IMG/VR virus record: IMGVR_UViG_3300045136_000380
Coordinates: 1-32,542 of that record
Direction: 5' to 3' (one strand)
Source: a virus
Length of the DNA: 32,542 nt
The position numbers and the translations under genes were made by a program. Shown here piece by piece: positions 1-6,929 of this stretch (within the stretch, counting starts at the first letter, position 1; every line of letters starts with the position of its first letter). The notes under the pieces were generated by a model. It did not search any database, had not been told where the DNA came from, and worked only from the letters and a program-made list of their open reading frames with translations.

Positions 1-206
1 CGGCGAGCCCGATTACGATTACGTACGTGGCGGGCTGGGCCACGGTGGCGGACATTCCGCAGCGGTACAAACATGCAATTCAGCTCATCATCGCCCACTG
101 GTACGAGAATCGGGAAGCTGTCGTCTCGTCTGGCGCCGTACCAAAACAACTGGAATTAGCTGTAGATGCGCTGCTAATGACGGACAGAGTCTATGCAAGC
201 TGGTAG
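1..206 (+). CDS. Head-tail connector, gp6-like, C-terminal part
   Basis: Open from the window edge in the frame beginning at base 3, ending at TAG 204-206. The 67 visible residues carry the features of gp6-like (HK97/SPP1 gp15-type) connector C-termini: ITITYVAGWA, then an amphipathic helix with IIAHWYENREAVV and a closing LAVDALLMTDRV. In the family this protein forms the ring under the portal. The matching N-terminal part is at 32168-32542, so this is the second half of one gene cut by linearisation. The frames do not join exactly: one base (or 1+3n) is missing between the window end and start. It overlaps the next gene by 14 bases, as is common in tightly packed head genes. Confidence 0.85.
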   Translation, partial: ASPITITYVAGWATVADIPQRYKHAIQLIIAHWYENREAVVSSGAVPKQLELAVDALLMTDRVYASW

Positions 207-531
207 GTTACGCCACCGGGTGACCATTCAGGTTGCTGCAGAGAACCAGAATATGTACGGTGAGACGATACAGTCGTGGTCGGACGTGGCTACTGTCTGG
301 GCAGCCGTGGAGCCGCTGCGGGGACGGGAGTATCTGGCGGCAACACAGGAGCAAAGGGAATTGACAACGAGGATTACCATTCGTTGGCGCCCTGGGGTGA
401 ACCCTGGTAATCGCGTAGTCTGGACTGACCCTGGCGGAATCACTCATATCTACGACATCGAGGATGTTATCCCGGATCCCACGGGGCATCGCTGGATAGA
501 GCTCATGTGCACGGAGGATGTCGATGCCTGA
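193..531 (+). CDS. Head closure / head-tail joining protein
   Basis: 112 residues. The start MQAGRLRHRVTIQ is the hallmark opening of the SPP1 gp16 / HK97 gp7-like head closure family, followed by the usual WSDVATVWAAVEPLRGREY segment and a C-terminal beta-barrel ending in YDIEDVIPDPTGHRWIELMC. In the family it caps the connector ring and prevents DNA leakage until the tail attaches. The ATG lies 14 bases inside the connector gene. No closer alternative start exists and the family-typical N-terminus begins exactly here. The next gene starts inside its 3' end, so translational coupling is likely. Family-level call is firm; exact homologue not determined. Confidence 0.85.
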   Translation: MQAGRLRHRVTIQVAAENQNMYGETIQSWSDVATVWAAVEPLRGREYLAATQEQRELTTRITIRWRPGVNPGNRVVWTDPGGITHIYDIEDVIPDPTGHRWIELMCTEDVDA

Positions 532-976
532 GGTGATTAGAGTTCAGCTCGAAGGTGAACGCGAACTCATTCAGCGACTACAACGCATCGGTGTTTCTGT
601 TGGGAAGATCGTGGAAGCTGCAACACTGGCTGGAGCAGAGGTTGTTCGGAGAGAAGCAAGCAGCAGAGCTCCAGGTCCGTTCATTGGAGCAGAAACGACA
701 CAGCGTAGCGGCTCGCAGGCTGTCGTTGATGTCGGACCTGACAAGAAGCACTGGTACTATCGTTTCAGCGAATCTGGGAGCAAGAGCCACATCATACGTC
801 CCAAGAGAAAGAAGGCTCTGGCCTTCAGTGGCGATCATGGTGAACGGATCGTCAGGCGTCAGGTCAGACACCCAGGATATCCTGCTCGTCCGTTCCTGCA
901 ACCGGCCATGGACGCTAAACGTGATGAGGCGTCCAAAGTCATGGGGGATCAGTTTAAGAAGGCGCTGGAGGACTAG
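524..976 (+). CDS. HK97 gp10-like minor head/tail joining protein
   Basis: 150 residues. It resembles HK97 gp10-like/tail terminator-associated proteins: an N-terminal strand plus helix (VQLEGERELIQRLQR), a helix containing AEVVRREASSRAP, a beta-rich centre with YYRFSESGS, and a C-terminal VRHPGYPARPFLQPAMD followed by a helix. The motif P-G-x-x-A-R-P-F-L is the strongest family signature. I chose ATG 524 rather than ATG 518 because GGAGG at 513-517 then sits six bases upstream; with 518 it would touch the start codon. It overlaps the previous stop by 8 bases. It acts in joining tail to head; exact position in the virion is inferred from family and gene order. Confidence 0.8.
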   Translation: MPEVIRVQLEGERELIQRLQRIGVSVGKIVEAATLAGAEVVRREASSRAPGPFIGAETTQRSGSQAVVDVGPDKKHWYYRFSESGSKSHIIRPKRKKALAFSGDHGERIVRRQVRHPGYPARPFLQPAMDAKRDEASKVMGDQFKKALED

Positions 977-977
977 C

Positions 978-1391
978 ATGGCTCTGGTAGAGCAGGCTCT
1001 CAGAACGCTGGTGCTGTCATCGCCTCAGGTGACGTCGCTGATTGGCAACCGCTACTATCCTCTGGTCATTCCGGTTTCAGCGCCACTTCCCGCAATTGCA
1101 TCTCAAAGGGTGTCTGGTCCCAGAGAATACAGTCACAGCGGCTTTTCGGGTCTAGTATCTTCTCGGGTCCAGCTGACCTGTGTCGCATCGACATATGCGC
1201 AGGCCAAGACGCTGGCTGATGCTGTACGCAGAGTGATCAGTGGCTACAGAGGTACCGTTGACGGTGTGTCACTGGGTCCAGTACTGGTACAAAACGAGAC
1301 TGATTCTTTCAACGAAAGCGCCTCAGAAGAGGCCAATAGTTATCTCACTCTTTTGGACGTTTTGATCTGGCATCAGGAGGAAACAACATGA
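978..1391 (+). CDS. Tail completion/terminator protein (DUF3168-like)
   Basis: 137 residues. The pattern of an N-terminal helix (ALVEQALRTLVLSSPQV), a short IGNRYYPLVIPVSAPLPAI segment, the SRVQLTCVASTYAQAKTLADAVRRVI stretch and a final strand in TLLDVLIWHQ matches the DUF3168/tail-completion family found between gp10-like and tail tube genes in HK97-like phages. Members cap the tail tube and stop its polymerisation. The ATG begins one base after the upstream TAG (974-976), and the stop TGA overlaps the start of the tail tube gene as ATGA. The frame is open further upstream, but that part is a shadow of the gp10-like gene. Confidence 0.8.
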   Translation: MALVEQALRTLVLSSPQVTSLIGNRYYPLVIPVSAPLPAIASQRVSGPREYSHSGFSGLVSSRVQLTCVASTYAQAKTLADAVRRVISGYRGTVDGVSLGPVLVQNETDSFNESASEEANSYLTLLDVLIWHQEETT

Positions 1392-1810
1392 CGAGTGCAA
1401 TTGCAGCCTATGGAACTAGATTGGAGATAGGGGACGGTGGGACACCAGAGACATTCACACAAATCGCAGAGGTTTTGGATATCTCTGGCCCGGAGTTCTC
1501 TGCCGATACCGAGGATGTTACCAGCCACAGCAGCACAGGTGGCTGGGAAGAGCACATTCCCACCATCCTACGTTCTGGTGAAATTTCGTTCGAAGTGAAT
1601 CTGGTTCCCTCCGACACCAGCCATGCGGCGCTGAGGACGGCGTTCACTAACAGAACGCGCCGCAACTGGAAGCTCGTCTTTCCTGACAGCTCCAGCACCA
1701 CCTGGTCATTCGCTGCGTATGTCACGGGATTTTCCGTCAGTGCACCTGTGGCTGGAAAGCTGGGAGCAGAGATCACCCTTAAGCTGACTGGTCAGCCCAC
1801 GCTGAGCTAA
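1388..1810 (+). CDS. Major tail tube protein
   Basis: 140 residues; it forms the hexameric rings of the siphovirus tail tube. Visible family features are an early beta strand (TRLEIGDG), the loop segment EVLDISGPEFSADTEDVTSH, then IPTILRSGEISFEVNLVPSD and a C-terminal AEITLKLTGQPTLS strand. This order of strands and the D-x-T-S-H motif are typical of TP901-1/lambda gpV-like tail proteins. AGGAGG lies just upstream (1376-1381) and the start overlaps the previous stop by 4 bases. There is no C-terminal Ig-like extension. The next genes are the tail chaperones, as expected. A highly expressed virion protein. Confidence 0.85.
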   Translation: MTSAIAAYGTRLEIGDGGTPETFTQIAEVLDISGPEFSADTEDVTSHSSTGGWEEHIPTILRSGEISFEVNLVPSDTSHAALRTAFTNRTRRNWKLVFPDSSSTTWSFAAYVTGFSVSAPVAGKLGAEITLKLTGQPTLS

Positions 1811-1821
1811 GAAGAAGGCTT

Positions 1822-2199
1822 ATGAGCAAATATTTGCGTAGGGAAGACATTTTGAATGCCCCTGACATCCTCTACGAAGCCGTGGAAGTGCCTGAGTGGG
1901 GAGGTACCGTTCGAATCCGGGGGCTGACAGGCTCCGAACGCGACGAGTTCGAGGCCAGTATCATTCAGCGTCGCGGCAAGGATATAGAGGCCAACCTCAA
2001 GAACATACGTGCTAAATTGGTCTCCCTGGCAGCAGTCGATGAAGAGGGAAACAGGATCTTCACTGAAGAAGATGTGGTGGCCCTGGGGAGGAAAAGCGCT
2101 CGGGTGCTGGATCGCCTGTTCAGCGTGGCCCAGCGGCTCTCCGGCCTGTCCAGTGAGGATGTGGAGGATTTGGCAAAAAACTCCGTGAACGGCCAGTGA
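1822..2199 (+). CDS. Tail assembly chaperone, G-type
   Basis: 125 residues, charged and mostly helical, in the position of lambda gpG between tail tube and tape measure. The segment VPEWGGTVRIRGLTGSERDEF resembles the start of phage tail assembly chaperones of the TAC family (a strand followed by 'G-L-T/S-x-x-E-R-D-x-F'). In the family, G coats the tape measure protein together with the frameshifted G-T product. The stop TGA (2197-2199) is bypassed by a -1 frameshift signal at 2175-2225, described separately. Start ATG 1822 follows GAAGAAGGC. Function rests on position, the motif and the frameshift signal together. Confidence 0.85.
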   Translation: MSKYLRREDILNAPDILYEAVEVPEWGGTVRIRGLTGSERDEFEASIIQRRGKDIEANLKNIRAKLVSLAAVDEEGNRIFTEEDVVALGRKSARVLDRLFSVAQRLSGLSSEDVEDLAKNSVNGQ

Positions 2200-2225
2200 G
2201 GCGATTGGCCTTCCAGCTGGCCGTT
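2175..2225 (+). promoter_or_regulatory. Programmed -1 ribosomal frameshift signal (G to G-T)
   Basis: The heptamer A-AAA-AAC lies at 2175-2181 in exact X-XXY-YYZ phase with the G reading frame. Six bases downstream starts a perfect 9-bp stem: AACGGCCAG (2188-2196) pairs with CTGGCCGTT (2217-2225), with an additional inner AGGC/GCCT pairing (2199-2202 with 2208-2211). The -1 frame is open from 2181 to the stop at 2529-2531. Slippage would yield a protein of about 236 residues. Slippery site, spacer and stem are all at canonical distances. The lambda G/GT precedent is established knowledge; its use here is inferred. Confidence 0.9.
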
Positions 2226-2531
2226 CTCCTTGGCTGGCCATCTGTGGAGTGGGGCCTGAGACACATCAGCAGCAGAGAGCTCAGCGAGTGGATGGCTTTT
2301 TTCCAGGTTGAGGGACCACAGGGATTCCAGCGCGCAGACTGGCACGCTGGCATTGTCGCTGCCACCATCGCCAATGTGCATCGAGACCCCAAGGCTCAAA
2401 AGAAACCATATACTCCTGAAGACTTTTTGATTCGTCCACCCATTTCTCAACAGGAGAGACAGGAGATGCTGCTGTCCAAGGTGGAACGGCTCAACTCTCT
2501 GCTCCAAGGTCGTGATTTGAGACGCAATTGA
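2181..2531 (+). CDS. T part of frameshifted tail chaperone G-T
   Basis: This -1 frame region encodes about 116 residues when entered from the slippery site at 2175-2181. Reading begins LRERPVRRLAFQLAVLLGW and continues to LLQGRDLRRN at the stop 2529-2531. The body contains RELSEWMAFFQVEGPQGFQRADWH, which resembles the T-domain motif of many TAC proteins ('l-s-x-r-e-l-x-e-W-x-a-y-f-x-l-e-p-x-g'). In lambda-like phages the T domain recruits tail tube protein to the chaperone-coated tape measure. A GTG at 2196 could also start this frame independently, but no ribosome site precedes it, so the frameshift product is the better reading. Confidence 0.85.
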   Translation, partial: LRERPVRRLAFQLAVLLGWPSVEWGLRHISSRELSEWMAFFQVEGPQGFQRADWHAGIVAATIANVHRDPKAQKKPYTPEDFLIRPPISQQERQEMLLSKVERLNSLLQGRDLRRN

Positions 2532-2547
2532 TGGGGGACTGGAGCTT

Positions 2548-4440
2548 ATGGCCACCCTGTCCACGCTGGTAGTCCGCTTGATTGGGGACGTCTCCGACTT
2601 CCAGGAAAAGATGGAAGACTCAGTCAAGCGGATCGACAAGCTTGGCAAAAACATGAAGGAGATTGGTCAGGGGTTAACCACCAGGGTCACTCTTCCCCTG
2701 GTTGGCGTCGGTGCTGCGGCCATTGCAGCAGGAACACAGCTGAACGCTGGGATGGCCAATGTGGCGTCCCTGGGGGTCGCTTCAGAACGGGTCACTGAGC
2801 TTAAAGCTGCCGTCCAGGAGATGGCGATTGATGTGGGAAAATCCACAGGGGACCTGGCAGATGGCCTCTACCAGGTCATCTCAGCGTTCGGCGACTCTGC
2901 CGACACAGTGGCCATCCTGGAGACCAACTCTAAAGCGGCTGCTGCCGGTCTGGCGACTACTACGGATGCCATCAATCTGACCTCTGCCGTAACCAAGGGC
3001 TATGGGGACGTTTCAGCAGAGGCAGTCCGACACGCTGCAGACCTGGCGTTTCAAACTGTGCGCCTTGGACAGACCACGTTCCCAGAACTCGCAGCTGCCA
3101 TCGGTGCCGTGGTCCCGATCTCGGCCAGTTTGGGTGTGGCACAGGAGGAGTTGTTTGCCATAATGGCTACTGGGACCGGTGTTACTGGCTCTGCTTCTGA
3201 GGTGGCGACACAATTCCGAGGGATCCTGCAGGCTCTGATGGCACCCACAAAATCCATGTCGGAGTTGTTGGAGGAGATGGGGTACCAATCAGGGCAGGCA
3301 ATGCTGGAGCAACTTGGCTTGCAGGGCACCATCGAAGCCATTGTTCAGGCCGCAGAGGCCAGCAATCAGCCCCTCCAATCCTACATCAGTAGCATCGAGG
3401 GACAGACCCTCGCTTTGGCATTGGCCGGTCCGCAAGCAGAAACGTTTACGCAGAAATTGGCCGCCATGCAGGAGGCAACGGGAGCTACGGAGGCCGCTTT
3501 CGCTGCGCAAACCCAGGGCATCAACGCCAATGGATTCGCCATGCAGCAGCTGGCCGTCAAGACCCAGGTGCTGCTGGAAAAGCTGGGGGATGGCCTGGCA
3601 CCGGCACTGACCAAAGCGCTGGATGCCGCGGAGCCACTAATTGATGCACTGGTACGTGCTGCTGACTGGTTCTCAAACCTGGACAGCCGTACTCAGACCA
3701 CCATCGTGACCATCGCGGCATTGGTCGCTGGAATTGGTCCACTGCTCATGGTCCTGGGAGCAGCTGCTTCAGGAATCTCTGCCGTCATGGGAGCAGTCGG
3801 TGCCATGTCCGGGGCCATGGCCGCTGCTGGGCCAGTCATCGGGGCGATTACGGCGGCCATTGGTGCCATTGGAGCACCTGTGCTGCTGGTCATTGGCGCC
3901 ATCGCCGCCCTGGCTCTGGCGTGGAAAAACAACTGGTTTGGCATCCGCGACCTGACCAAACAGGCCGTGGATGCAATCATCGGCTTTTTCAGTGGGCTCC
4001 CAGGAGCAATCGCTGCCATTGCCACACGCATGTGGGAGGGGCTAAAATCCAAGTTTAATGAAGTTGTGCAGGGCGTCCGTGACTTCGTTGGAAAGATTCG
4101 AGACCTGTTACCAGGGAGCGACGCCAAGGCTGGGCCCCTTTCGGATCTCTTCGCCTCTGGCCGTGGTCTCCCCGCCACACTGGCAGCCGGAATCCGGGCT
4201 GGAGCAGGGATTCTGGACCGCGCAGTCACCGACATTCTGCCGTCCCCAGACATCTCACTATCCGCACCCTCTCCATCCTCCGTGCCTTTTGTGGCTCCAG
4301 TGACAGCAGCCAGCGAATCCGTTAGCCAAAACCGTGGAATCACCGTCATCATCAACAATCCCACTGGAGAGCCCTCCGAGACCTCCATCCGTAAACAGTT
4401 GCAGACGCTGTCGGCACTGGGTGTACTGGAGGCGGTATAA
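2548..4440 (+). CDS. Tape measure protein
   Basis: 630 residues, in the tape-measure position right after the G/G-T chaperones. The first 50 residues form a coiled-coil start (GDVSDFQEKMEDSVKRIDKL), followed by a TP901-type tape-measure core at about 60-370 (helical, with alternating Ala/Gly/Thr and phrases such as AAAGLATTTDAINLTSA). Residues about 385-470 form a long hydrophobic stretch, rich in Ala and Gly, with several potential membrane helices. The rest is a polar, proline-rich C-terminus. At about 1.5 A per residue it predicts a tail of roughly 90-100 nm. It probably takes part in DNA ejection across the membrane. ATG 2548 is preceded by GGAG at 2540-2543. Confidence 0.92.
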   Translation: MATLSTLVVRLIGDVSDFQEKMEDSVKRIDKLGKNMKEIGQGLTTRVTLPLVGVGAAAIAAGTQLNAGMANVASLGVASERVTELKAAVQEMAIDVGKSTGDLADGLYQVISAFGDSADTVAILETNSKAAAAGLATTTDAINLTSAVTKGYGDVSAEAVRHAADLAFQTVRLGQTTFPELAAAIGAVVPISASLGVAQEELFAIMATGTGVTGSASEVATQFRGILQALMAPTKSMSELLEEMGYQSGQAMLEQLGLQGTIEAIVQAAEASNQPLQSYISSIEGQTLALALAGPQAETFTQKLAAMQEATGATEAAFAAQTQGINANGFAMQQLAVKTQVLLEKLGDGLAPALTKALDAAEPLIDALVRAADWFSNLDSRTQTTIVTIAALVAGIGPLLMVLGAAASGISAVMGAVGAMSGAMAAAGPVIGAITAAIGAIGAPVLLVIGAIAALALAWKNNWFGIRDLTKQAVDAIIGFFSGLPGAIAAIATRMWEGLKSKFNEVVQGVRDFVGKIRDLLPGSDAKAGPLSDLFASGRGLPATLAAGIRAGAGILDRAVTDILPSPDISLSAPSPSSVPFVAPVTAASESVSQNRGITVIINNPTGEPSETSIRKQLQTLSALGVLEAV

Positions 4441-5279
4441 TGGCTCAATTCTGGACGTACGACGGTGTCTCGCTGAACTCTCTGGCCTATAACGTGCGTT
4501 TAACAGGAGCCCCCATCAACGTCCCTGTTCGCAGAGGTGAGAACCTGGAGATACCGGGCCTGACGGGACGCCGTTACATGCCAAAATTCCACGACCAGCG
4601 ACTGGTCACCCTGGCCATGTTCGTGACGGACCGCCACCCACTGACAGGGCAACCTGGGGGCGAGGCGCAGATGCAGGCCAATTTGGACACCCTGCGGAGC
4701 CTGTTCGCTCGACCGGGGGAACGAACGCTAACGCACTCCTGGAACGGAGAGACCAGAGTGGCCCAGGCTGAGGTTGTCGATCTGGTCGAGTTTCAGCCCC
4801 GAGGTGCTAACAACCTCTACGCTTTTTCCGTGGATTTTCTGCTGGCATGGCCGTGGTGGGAGAGCGTAAACACTATCATCGTTCAAGAATCAGGCATCAC
4901 ATCCCTACCCCACATGGTATCCGTCAACTACGGAGGCACTGCCAGAGCCGAGAAAATGACGATCCTGGTCCATCTGCTGGACGGGACCACCATCAACCAT
5001 TTGCGCATCAGCAATGGAAGTGTTTACGTGGAATATGCTGCCATCAGAAGCATCAACGACGAGGATGGGGCCGATATTACTATTGACACAGAGAAATGGT
5101 TGGCCACATGGCAGCAGTATGGCCCCACACTGACTGATAATATCTCATCCCAGATCGAGCATGATGGTGACCTGCGCTGGATGGTTCTGGAGCCTGGGCT
5201 GAATGAGCTGACTCTCTCTGCCGATTCTTTCAGTGGGCAGATGAATTTCAGCATCGCCTATAAGGAGCAATTCGTATGA
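4440..5279 (+). CDS. Distal tail protein (Dit-like)
   Basis: 279 residues. After the N-terminal MAQFWTYDGVSLNSLAYNV comes a beta-rich body with the motif VPVRRGENLEIPGLTGRRYMPK, typical of siphovirus distal tail proteins, then a central segment with ANLDTLRSLFARPG and a C-terminal galectin-like half (RIS-NGSVYVEY to GLNELTLSADSFSGQMNFSIAYKEQFV). Dit forms the hexameric hub joining the tail tube to the tip fibres. The start overlaps the tape measure stop (TAATG) and the stop overlaps the next start (ATGA), so the tail genes are translationally coupled. The Dit name rests on position and the first-half motif. Confidence 0.8.
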   Translation: MAQFWTYDGVSLNSLAYNVRLTGAPINVPVRRGENLEIPGLTGRRYMPKFHDQRLVTLAMFVTDRHPLTGQPGGEAQMQANLDTLRSLFARPGERTLTHSWNGETRVAQAEVVDLVEFQPRGANNLYAFSVDFLLAWPWWESVNTIIVQESGITSLPHMVSVNYGGTARAEKMTILVHLLDGTTINHLRISNGSVYVEYAAIRSINDEDGADITIDTEKWLATWQQYGPTLTDNISSQIEHDGDLRWMVLEPGLNELTLSADSFSGQMNFSIAYKEQFV

Positions 5280-6394
5280 GCCGCATCCTCACTGTTGGCT
5301 ATGAGCTGGGCCTGGATGAATTCGGCGACACCGAAGCCTGGTCTACAGGCAGTGTATTCGCAGGCTTTGACAGCTCTGGCGCTCGTACGGGGCGCTATGG
5401 CGCCATCTACAACCTGATGAATGCCAACAGCGGCGGATATTTGCGCAGAATACCTCTGGAAGAAACTGTTTCTGAACTGTACTGGCGCATCTGCGTACGG
5501 GCGTCCGGCCCCTGGTATTCCTGGGGGCCAATCACATCGCAACTGATGATGATTTTTGTGGGACAAAACGGCCGAGGTCAGGGAGTGTTTGGCTGGAAGC
5601 CAGGGGGCAACGGTGGGAATCGTCCCTGGTACGACAGGGTGGTGCTCTGGGATCATCCTGGCGATTTTGCATCCATGAATGTTGCCACTTCCGGCGCCGA
5701 ATTGATTCCGCGCCAATACCACGTGTTGGAGGGACACGTAAAATTCGCCACAGACAATACAGGACTGGTGTCCCTGAAAGCGAACGGCAACACTGTGGCT
5801 GGGGCCGCCAATGTCCCCACGGCCTATAATGATCCAAACATCGAAAGCGTCTGGCTTGGACTTCGCATTCTGGGGGGCGGACAGCATCTGTCACAGCAGG
5901 ATGCCTACCTCCACCTGGATGACATAGCCATCAATTCTACCACTGGACCTCGTCACAACAGCTATCCGGGATTCGGGGGCATCCTGATTTTGCCTCCGGT
6001 TGCAGATGTAGAGACCGGTTTTAACCCATACCCACCGGGACCTCATTATCAGACGGTGGACGAGCTGACAGCTGACGACGAGACCAGTTTTCTTTCCACA
6101 CAGGTTCCCGGACGGACGCTATTTGATGTGGCCGACCTACCAGCCACCGTCGTCCGTGTAGATACTGTTCAGATGATTATGCGAGCCATGGCCTCAGATC
6201 CGTGGTCATGGCGACCGCTGTTGGTCGTCAATGGAACGGAGGTGCAGGGAGCGACACAAAACACACTAGACGACGGGATGTACCACAATTATGGCAGCGA
6301 GGTCTATGCAGTGAATCCCCTGACAGGGAAACCCTGGAGCATGGAGGAGGTAAATCAGCTCCGATTGGGACTTGAGGTCATCGATGTTTTGTAG
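5276..6394 (+). CDS. Minor tail protein with jelly-roll lectin-like fold
   Basis: 372 residues, no recognised enzyme motif. Residues 1-225 look like a concanavalin-type jelly roll: GSVFAGFDSSGARTGRYGAIYN at the start, a middle strand pair (EGHVKFATDNTGLVSLKANG) and the closing strand QDAYLHLDDIAIN, a signature often seen in phage surface-binding domains. Residues about 250-372 form a second beta domain with TVDELTADDETSFLST and the ending PWSMEEVNQLRLGLEV, typical of phage tail proteins. Likely role: receptor or glycan contact at the tail tip. It overlaps the Dit gene by 4 bases. AGGAGG lies just after its stop and serves the next gene. Confidence 0.65.
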   Translation: MSRILTVGYELGLDEFGDTEAWSTGSVFAGFDSSGARTGRYGAIYNLMNANSGGYLRRIPLEETVSELYWRICVRASGPWYSWGPITSQLMMIFVGQNGRGQGVFGWKPGGNGGNRPWYDRVVLWDHPGDFASMNVATSGAELIPRQYHVLEGHVKFATDNTGLVSLKANGNTVAGAANVPTAYNDPNIESVWLGLRILGGGQHLSQQDAYLHLDDIAINSTTGPRHNSYPGFGGILILPPVADVETGFNPYPPGPHYQTVDELTADDETSFLSTQVPGRTLFDVADLPATVVRVDTVQMIMRAMASDPWSWRPLLVVNGTEVQGATQNTLDDGMYHNYGSEVYAVNPLTGKPWSMEEVNQLRLGLEVIDVL

Positions 6395-6405
6395 GAGGAA
6401 ATGAA

Positions 6406-6825
6406 ATGGCAGGACAACTGACACAATATGGTGCTAACCGGGCAGTACAAGCTGGGGTTGGGCAGTCTGTCTCGGCTGCCTCAGGCATGTACGTGGCGTT
6501 GGCCACGGCGCAGCCAGCCTCGCCAGACACGGCCACTCTGGCCACTTTCGCATCCAACGAAATCAGCGACAGTGGCTATAGCCGCCAGGCTGTAACCTGG
6601 AGTAGCCCCAGCGGGGACCCTAGTCAGGTGAGCAACAGCGCCGACATCACGTTCGGACCGTTCAGCGGTTCACCTGGCACAATCACACACTGTTTTCTGT
6701 GTGACGCTGCCAGTGGTACCAGTGGAAACGTGTTGGCGTACTGGACTCTAGACGCCAGCAAAACGCCAACCGCAGGGGAATCGCTTAAGTTCGCCACAGG
6801 AGATCTGACCATGAGCGTAGACTAG
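6406..6825 (+). CDS. Small minor tail protein
   Basis: 139 residues. The protein starts MAGQLTQYGANRAVQAGVGQ and continues with a Ser/Thr/Ala/Gly-rich beta sequence containing VALATAQPASPDTATLATFASNEI, SGYSRQAVTW, ITFGPFSG and a closing strand ALKFATGDLTMSVD-like end. This pattern is common in small phage proteins encoded next to tail fibre or tip genes, where they decorate the tip or head. Start ATG 6406 has GGAGG at 6393-6397. A plus-strand terminator (6860-6907) follows, so this gene closes the head-tail transcription unit unless read through. Exact function is not known. Confidence 0.6.
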   Translation: MAGQLTQYGANRAVQAGVGQSVSAASGMYVALATAQPASPDTATLATFASNEISDSGYSRQAVTWSSPSGDPSQVSNSADITFGPFSGSPGTITHCFLCDAASGTSGNVLAYWTLDASKTPTAGESLKFATGDLTMSVD

Positions 6826-6859
6826 CAGTAGACTAACATGTGCATGTAGCGTCAGGCAT

Positions 6860-6907
6860 CTCCCCGCCCGCCTCAGAGCTGAGCTGAGGAGAGCGGGGAG
6901 TATTTTG
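6860..6907 (+). terminator. Rho-independent terminator after tail genes
   Basis: CTCCCCGC (6860-6867) pairs with GCGGGGAG (6893-6900), with an inner CCTCA/TGAGG stem, followed by TATTTTGT. It falls in the 104-base gap before the large tip gene, so the tip gene either has its own promoter or relies on readthrough. Confidence 0.75.
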
Positions 6908-6929
6908 TGAGCTTTGTGGGGAGATAGCC

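Noticed and set aside
555-977. Long N-terminal extension of the DUF3168-like gene
   Set aside because: It is the shadow frame of the gp10-like gene. The family-typical protein starts at ATG 978.
3693-4448. 251-codon minus-strand frame in the tape measure gene
   Set aside because: Ala/Met/Pro-rich antisense shadow of the hydrophobic tape-measure segment, without a start site.
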